Shown here: positions 57,772 through 64,000 of the stretch, piece after piece | Position numbering within the stretch: the first letter of the stretch is position 1 | How the letters are laid out: each line of letters starts with the position of its first letter | Assembly: GCF_003597395.2 (NCBI RefSeq) | Contig: NC_133770.1 | Coordinates: forward strand, 289,724,518 to 289,788,517 | DNA: 64,000 nt | Reading direction: 5' to 3' | From: Chelonoidis abingdonii | Lineage: Eukaryota > Chordata > Testudines > Testudinidae | Translations under genes and position numbers: made by a program | The notes under the pieces: generated by a model | Told to the model about the DNA's origin: nothing | The model's input: the letters and a program-made list of their open reading frames with translations, nothing else | Databases searched by the model: none

Positions 57772-57898
57772 TAGGGTGACCAGACAGCAAGTGTGAAAAA
57801 TCAGGACCAGGGGGAGGGGGAGGTAATAGGAGCCTATATAAGAAAAAGACCCAAAAATCAGGACTGTCCCTATAAAATCAGGACATCTGGTCACCCTA
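57772..57898 (-). mobile_element. Small MITE with TAGGGTGACCAGA ends, inverted neighbour
   Basis: It starts TAGGGTGACCAGACAGCAAG and ends ACATCTGGTCACCCTA, both 13-base ends intact. It is the best-preserved copy in the window. Confidence 0.88.
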
Positions 57899-60232
57899 CA
57901 GGTGAGTTCCTTCCTCCATCCCTTCCCAGAGACCCCAGCAGCCAATCCCCTCCCTCAGACTGTGCTGCATTCATCTCTCTCTAGGATCCAGCAGCCCTGC
58001 TCTTACATACTCCACTGCTTCCCGTCTGTCCGGGCTCCTGACAGAGCGGTGTCCCCCAACCTAGTGGTGCCCTAGGCGACTGCCTGTTCTGCCTATGGCT
58101 AAGGAGGGCCCTGCCCAAAATGTCTGCTTTATATCACAGTTACTGGATTTCAAACTCGATTAAAGCTTTAGTTTTATTTACATTTCTAGTAACTTTCCCC
58201 CACTGATATGGTTATAACATCATTTATATGGTTTTCTTAAAGCAAGAAACAAAAACGGATCCATTGAATGTCACATGAAAAACCCAACAACATACAAAAC
58301 CAACAGTTCATCTGCTGACGTCAAGGGCCTTTAGTTTTGAGCCATGGCAGTAAAGTACACTAGCTACCCTTCCCAGGCATGATCCTGCACAACGGAGGTA
58401 CAGGGTGTTGCTTGTGAAAGTGCAAAGTAAAACCAATGAGCTGCAGCACAGGGAAATTCCCCGTTCATGCATTCAGGAGACTGCTGATACCCAGGCACCA
58501 GACAGAACATAAGACAAAGAGAAAAATGTATAGCTAAGCACCTCCTTTGCCCAAGACTGTGCTTAATCCTAGCTCCTCAGACTGAGTCATCATCCAGTCA
58601 TCCACCACCATTTTCCCTTGCCACTCTGGACACAGAAGACTGAGTACACACATTATGGAGGATGTGGCCTGAAGCCAAAAGGAAAGCCCATTAATGGCAA
58701 TGGCAGTCTTTCCCTTTAAGTGAATGGAAAGTGGATCAGACCCTTAGGCAGCCTGCCGGTCACTGTGCAAAAACTTGCAGATTTGAGGCGCAAAGCGTTG
58801 TCCGTATTGCTGGCACATCCACATGCAAAAATGTCCCCGCTGGTTCACAGATGTTCCAAGACTAGTTCTGACTAGATTTGTTTTCAGCAGGTCTAAGAAT
58901 CAGTTCAGTCTGACCGATTTCACCCTGAACTGGTTTTGTGTCTGTATGAACAGCAGTAATACGGTTCAGAGTGAAGTGATCCGGATAGTTCTCCTATCAC
59001 AGTGCCTCTTAGAATGTCCCAGAATACAATGCTTTGAGGAATTAGGTATTGGGTATATATGGGTACTGCGACTGAAACAGTGTAGAGTGGCAGTAGTGTG
59101 GATGTGGGGTAAATCTGCAGTGGTTGTCAAGACAAACTGGTACTGAATTGTACTGAACAGTTTGTGCTTAAACTGATTCTGTTCAGCAGTTCAATCACTG
59201 GGTGTTCTGCCGATTTTTTAGAATTCACCCAGGACAAAGTGACTTTAATGACTCTGATGCACACTAGCAGTGACATCTAGTCTTCCCAAGGTTCTCATGG
59301 GCCTGTTACCCTCCATTACATTTGATTAACAAAACTCAAATGTTCATTGCCACCATGTCCCAAACCGGACATTTCATTCAGCTAGGGCTTCCTACCATGT
59401 ATAAAAGGAAGACAATGCTTTTCAGGAATTGCCTCATAAATTATAAGCTACACACATTACTTTTGACTATGAATCACTGAATAATTTAACCAGAGGATAA
59501 TGATGTATGCCTCAGTAAAAAGTGTTTGGTATAATTACAATTTTATTTACAGGCCACTTATCTCATGCTCACTGAAGCTTATATTTTTTTTTTATTTTAA
59601 GTTGTTGCTGACTTTTCCTACTACATCAATTGTGAACTTTCCTGTCTGCAATCACTGCTGGAAAGTTTATGTGAAAACTCTAATTCTACTCCTGCTTGAG
59701 CTGTCTATGGCATAATAATGACTAGGGATGAATATGGCGGTGCAGCAGATCTGAAAGCTCAATAGTTCAGTGTTGCGCTTTCTCTACCCAGGCAGAGCTC
59801 TCCGCGGAACCAGTGGAAAAGCTGCACATGGAGGAACAGTACAACAACCTCTTTCTTCCCCAGTCATGAACAGGGACTCGATGCATAAAGGGAATTAGGC
59901 ACCTAACTAATAAATTAGGTGTCTAAATCTCAGAAACAGGCCCCACTGGGATTCACAAAGTCCCTGCCTCTGAACCTGTAAGTGCCTAGACTCATTTGAT
60001 TCCTACATTTTTGCTGTAAAAGTTCCCTAGATGCCTATGCACAGAGCAGCCTCAGGCCAGGTGTCAGGATACCTAACCTCACTTGACTGCATGAGCCAGA
60101 AAAAGATAAGCGTTCCACTGCCTAAATTACCCATGGGGCCTGCTCTGGTAAGCGGGCTCTGGTCTGTTGAAGTTGTTCTACTGTGAATAAATAACCAAGA
60201 AATAATTATGCTAGAAAGAGAGAGTGCACAGG
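57899..60232. other. Intergenic, unassigned
   Basis: No gene is visible. 58040-58100 (GTGGTGCCCTAGGCGACTGC) is a MITE-like scrap. 59890-60130 holds the old GCACCTAACTAATAAATTAG-type amniote repeat. Confidence 0.4.
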
Positions 60233-60234
60233 CA

Positions 60235-60520
60235 TGAGAATGACTCTGTAGCCTGGTGGTTCACGCCCTCCCCTGGGAGTTGGAAGACTCAGGATCCCGC
60301 TGCAGTGCCTTTTTAAAAGTATTTATTCACAGTGGAACAACTTCAAGAGGGGAAACAGAGAGCACCCCCAATAGCCTAGGTTCTAGTGGTTAGGATTTGT
60401 ACCTCAGAGGTCATAATCCCAGTTTAACTCCCTTCTCCCCGCTCAGGCGGAGGGGGCACTTGAACCAGAGGTCTCTCACATCCCAGATGAGTAACCTAGC
60501 CACTGGGCTCAAAAACAGCA
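60235..60520. repeat. tRNA-like SINE pieces in opposite orientation
   Basis: 60248-60310 has TAGCCTGGTGGTTCACG (A-box like) on +. 60470-60520 on - reads GAGCCCAGTGGCTAGGTTAC with CTCTGGTTCAAGTGCC (A and B boxes). Between them, AGCCTAGGTTCTAGTGGTTA is a third worn piece. These are SINE remnants, not functional tRNA genes. Confidence 0.5.
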
Positions 60521-60874
60521 TAGGAAAGGCCTCTTTTCCTGGCTTCTTGCAAAAATGCCTAGGTAGCTAACCTCCAGAGAGGGTTTGTAGCTGAGAATCC
60601 CAAGCAGAGAGAGGCGGGGCTTAGGACACGCCCCTCTCCCTAGTATCTTCCATGGCCTAGTTTAGTCTGACAGCCACCTAGCAATCTGGCTTTGCTGAAT
60701 CCAATTCTAAGGTGCCTGTCTCTCTCTCCTTCCCCCACCCCCATTGTAGAGAGGGAGCCGGGGTGCTGAATTCACTCTCTGTGAATCTCAGTGATTTTCT
60801 AGGTGGCTAAAAATGGTAGGCATGGTGATGCTCAGCTTTGCCATGCCTAAATTCCTCTGTGAACCTAGCCTCAG

Positions 60875-60997
60875 GAGCCCATTGTGTCAGGCGCTGTCCA
60901 AACACAGAACAAAAAGACAGTCGCAGTCCAAGAGAGCCTACAGTCTCAGTATGAGAAAAGAGACAACCAGTGGATAGACAGGGCAGTACAAGGAATC
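60875..60997 (+). repeat. Old amniote repeat
   Basis: CATTGTGTCAGGCGCTGTCC, AAACACAGAACAAAAAGACA and GAGCCTACAGTCTCAGTATG are widespread in sauropsids. A family A LTR inserted at its right end. Confidence 0.6.
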
Positions 60998-61687
60998 TGT
61001 GACCAGGTAAGACTCACTACTGCGGTGCTTCCTACTGGCTGTCTTGGGAATTAGCTCTGCACCCTCTTCTGGGGGTGTCTCCCCCAGTGTCACCTCTGCT
61101 CCTAGACCATGTCCCTCCACGGACTGTGGCATTCTCTACAGGACACAGTCTTCTGGCTGTGTCAGACTCTTTTTGCCCCCCTTCCAGGAGGAAATTCAGT
61201 CCACTGTCCAGCCACTTCCTTCAGTGGCAACCACAACCAATTATTTGGCCAGTTCTTCAGCGGTGAGGGGTTGGAGGGTGGCCCATGCACTACTCTGGGA
61301 CCCAGCCCAGGTAGCCTGTAGGTGGTTGCCACCTGCTGCATCCCCTCCAACTCCTCAGTTCATTTCTCTGGGCCACCTCCTCACAGCTGCCTGAGCACCT
61401 TCTTCACCCTTACCTCAAGGCTTCAGCCTATCAGTCCTAGCAGCTATCCATGAGTTCTCTCAAGCTTCCCCAGTTCCTGCTGACAGCACTGCTCTGTCCG
61501 GGGTGCTGGCACTCCTTCCTCCTCCTAGGCGCCTTGTTTTCCCTCCTCAAGCTCCAGGCAGCTACTGAAGCTGGTATGGGCCTACTGGGCCCTGATTGAC
61601 TTCTCCCCTCTGCCCTTCTCTGAGTCTCCCTAGGTGTCTACTAACCCTTTAGAGCCCAATGTGGGGCAGGTGCCCCACCACAGAAAC
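60993..61687 (-). mobile_element. Solo LTR, family A, with 5-bp duplication GAATC/GAAAC
   Basis: The LTR is 60998-61682 (685 bases). Flanks GAATC (60993-60997) and GAAAC (61683-61687) differ by one base. Read on -, it begins TGTGGTGGGGCACCTGCCCC and ends CCTGGTCACA, like the LTRs at 3069-3887 and 46485-47220. The frames of 60-116 codons have no domain. Confidence 0.82.
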
Positions 61688-62603
61688 ATACAAAATTGCT
61701 CAGTATGATAGGCAGGGGTTTCAGCACAGTAGCTGTCTGACTGTTCAGGCTGTCTGGAAGCAAATCTTTTAGCTTCAGAAGAAATCAGTAGCAGCAGCAG
61801 CAGGCCATATGTCTTACATAACTTCTTGAGGCTAGGGATCGTAAACTAGAATGAAAGTGTGTGACAGACATAGAGTTCAGTTGTTGATGCTATGTTTTCC
61901 ATACAGACGGGGAGACAGTATATTTTCAGTCTGAATGACTTTCAGTTTAAATTAGGGGAAAGCAGAAGAAAGGACAGTATAGTCTACACAGGAGAAAGCA
62001 CACTGTGTGTCTCCTCTGACACATGCTGTATCATTACTGCTGTACAAAAAGGTGTCAAGCCCTAAGAGGATATTATGACTGAGGCCCTGATGCTCCTGTT
62101 TAGTGTTTTGCTGAATCAGGGCCTAGAGGCATCATCTTGGTACAAGTTGCTGCATAAAGTGGGGCTAAATTTTTCACTCACATAGTAAGTGTACTGAAAA
62201 CAAATGCAGCTTCAGCCTTACCAAAATTATTTGTGAAAGTGTGCCAAATTTGTTGAATAGTTCTAGCAAAATAAAAATAGGGAAAATAATTTCAAAATGG
62301 TTCATTTTCCCATTTTGCAAATGAATAATTTTGGACATGTCATTTTTCAATGTCAGTTCACAAGAACATCTGAAACATTTTGGTCAACATTCCCTTCTGC
62401 CCAGTTTTTCTCAAAGGAGTTGCTGTGGTTGCCACTGCATAGAGTGCTGAAATCTCCATTAGGTACAGCAGCAAGGAAAATTCACTGAGAGCATGATTCA
62501 AAGCCCATTGGGATCAATATAGACTCCCATTTACTTCATTGTGTTTTGGGTCAGACACCACACAAACAACCCATTAAGTTAATAATTTGTTGCAATGGGC
62601 ATA
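61688..62603. other. Intergenic, unassigned
   Basis: No gene or clear repeat is visible. Confidence 0.4.
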
Positions 62604-63457
62604 TGTCAAGGGATGAACTTCACCCACATACCCCCTAGAGGCCCTGCGGGTGCACTCCATGCTTCCTCATGGGTTCTTTCGCTCAATTATCAGATGTTGT
62701 TGAGTCTGCTTTATTCACAATTCAAAACATATACTTGCTTTGGATGTATTCACTGATTCTGCAGAGGAGAACTCACTTGTTTTAGCCACTCAAGTTAAGA
62801 CCCATACTGGGTCCACATGAAAGTCCTGGTCAGTTTCTTCCTCCTGTTCAGGAGGCCCCAGCCCTGCCCTCCCACCCCAAGATGGGTTATACTTCACACA
62901 ATCCTTCTGTCCCTCTCCTTAAGTCAGGAGCCTTCCCTCCCCCACCCAGCCCTCCTCCTGGGAGATGGAGTTGTACTTTACACCGGCCTCAGGCAGCTTC
63001 TCCTCCAGCTGGTCCTTGTCTCAAACAGTTCTCCCATCCTCAGGCTGGGAAGGGTCAGCAGGCAGACATTCCCTTGCTCCTGTCTGCACCTTGCTAACTC
63101 AAGGCCCTGCAGGAAGTTCATCTACACGGCCACGAGGGAGGAGGCAGCATTTATGTGGATCTCCTTCTCCCACCTCATTCCCAAATGGTTGGCGTGAGAG
63201 GGCGGAAGGAGGAAGAAAGAGGAAAGTCTTGCCCCACCTTCTCTGCAAGATTCCTGGGCCCAGGTCCTTAAAGATACAGCAACAGGATTTCTTCCCAAGC
63301 CTTGTTCGTTCTCAGAACCATTTTCTCTCTCCTCAACCCCCTAAGGTCCTTATAAGGAACATTTCAAATCTTTAAAGGGCCATCCCACATGGCAGGTTGG
63401 GCTGACCAATAGGTACTACTCCCTTGAAGGGGCAGACTACCCCATCTCAGGACACCA
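62604..63457 (-). mobile_element. LTR with TATA box and polyadenylation signal
   Basis: Read on -, it begins TGGTGTCCTGAGATGGGG (from 63457), has TATAAGG at about 63355-63349 roughly 105 bases in, an AATAAA at 62715-62710, and ends CATCCCTTGACA at 62604. Order and spacing are those of an LTR with U3, R and U5. I see no target duplication (GCATA left, TTTGA right), so the borders may be off. The 126-136-codon frames have no domain. Confidence 0.5.
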
Positions 63458-63575
63458 TTTGAAAACTTATTTATCTGAGTAAATTCAAAGTGTTCAGTGT
63501 CCTCTGTTCAGTTCGAGGAAATGCAGTTCTTCTGTCTGTGAATACTTTCATTGGTGTCTATATGAATGTACCGAA

Positions 63576-63842
63576 GAAGCAGTGCGATCTAGTGGCTAGG
63601 ACACCAAAATGAGTCAGGAAGCCTGGCTTAGCCATCACCCTGCTGAGGTACCTTGAGTCAATCACTGCATCTTTGTCCCTCAGTTCCCCTGCCTATCTCT
63701 TCTTGTCTATTTACATTGTAAACTCCTTAGGGGCAGAGACTGTCTCTTAACTATGTGCTTGTACCTTGCCTAGCAGAATAGGGCTTGATCTGTTTTGGAG
63801 CCTCAAGGTGCTTCTGTATTACAAATAAATAATAGTCATAAT
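63576..63842 (+). repeat. MIR-like amniote SINE with AT-rich tail
   Basis: GCGATCTAGTGGCTAGGACA, TTGTCCCTCAGTTCCCCTGC, GGGGCAGAGACTGTCTCTTA and the end TGTATTACAAATAAATAATA follow the order of a very common tRNA-derived amniote SINE. Confidence 0.68.
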
Positions 63843-64000
63843 ACACTTGATGACATAGGTTGTACATGTATATAAAGGCTAAAATACATATGTGTGAAGA
63901 CACGTCAAATCTGCCACTTTAGTGGCACACTGTGTTTGTGCAATATCTTAGAATGTGAAAAAAACATGATTCTGTTGGTTCTACCTGAAGGCATCTTGCA
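63843..64000. other. Unassigned window end
   Basis: Nothing recognisable. Confidence 0.4.

Overview
This window is vertebrate nuclear DNA with no host gene that I can support. It reads as a repeat-dense, gene-free stretch of a turtle genome. The main clue is a SINE with a tRNA-like head and a CR1-type tail at 4493-4673, the layout known for the tortoise Pol III SINE. Supporting clues are many CR1 LINE 3' ends, Harbinger elements with a two-gene layout, hAT elements with CAGGxxTxGGCAA-type ends, and solo LTRs of kinds I recognise from turtle sequence. The taxon is inferred from repeat content; another sauropsid cannot be fully excluded. Long open frames are all explained by repeats, GC-rich non-coding DNA or antisense LINE. 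| Layout. 1-442 is the 3' part of an LTR. 1820-6838 is one degenerate Harbinger DNA transposon: a Myb/SANT (trihelix)-like gene on + and the DDE transposase on -, pointing at each other, with a solo LTR (3069-3887, 5-bp target duplication) and a tortoise SINE inserted. 9506-16680 is mostly unassigned with CR1 pieces. 16681-20330 is a pile of CR1 fragments in alternating orientation. 21395-22790 is a GC-rich repeat split by a solo LTR. 25747-28703 is a second Harbinger with the same convergent two-gene layout, split by a CR1. 29173-29953 and 33208-34373 are hAT elements. 46341-47969 is a solo LTR holding another solo LTR. 51176-51977 is a hAT element inserted at the very end of a Harbinger-type MITE. 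The rest to 64000 holds further MITEs, SINE-like pieces and two more LTRs (60998-61682, 62604-63457), separated by unassigned DNA. | Two large direct duplications sit exactly on runs of N and look like assembly artefacts. 5439-7471 and 7473-9505 are a 2033-base repeat, identical as far as I compared, around a single N. 27022-35385 and 35411-43926 are two copies of about 8.4 kb around a 25-N gap; they differ almost entirely by one- and two-base indels, as when both sides of a gap are extended with noisy long reads and never merged. About 10.4 kb of the window is therefore probably counted twice. | I did not find a new biological system. The best-supported content is the transposon anatomy (precise ends, target-site duplications, nesting order) and the two false duplications.
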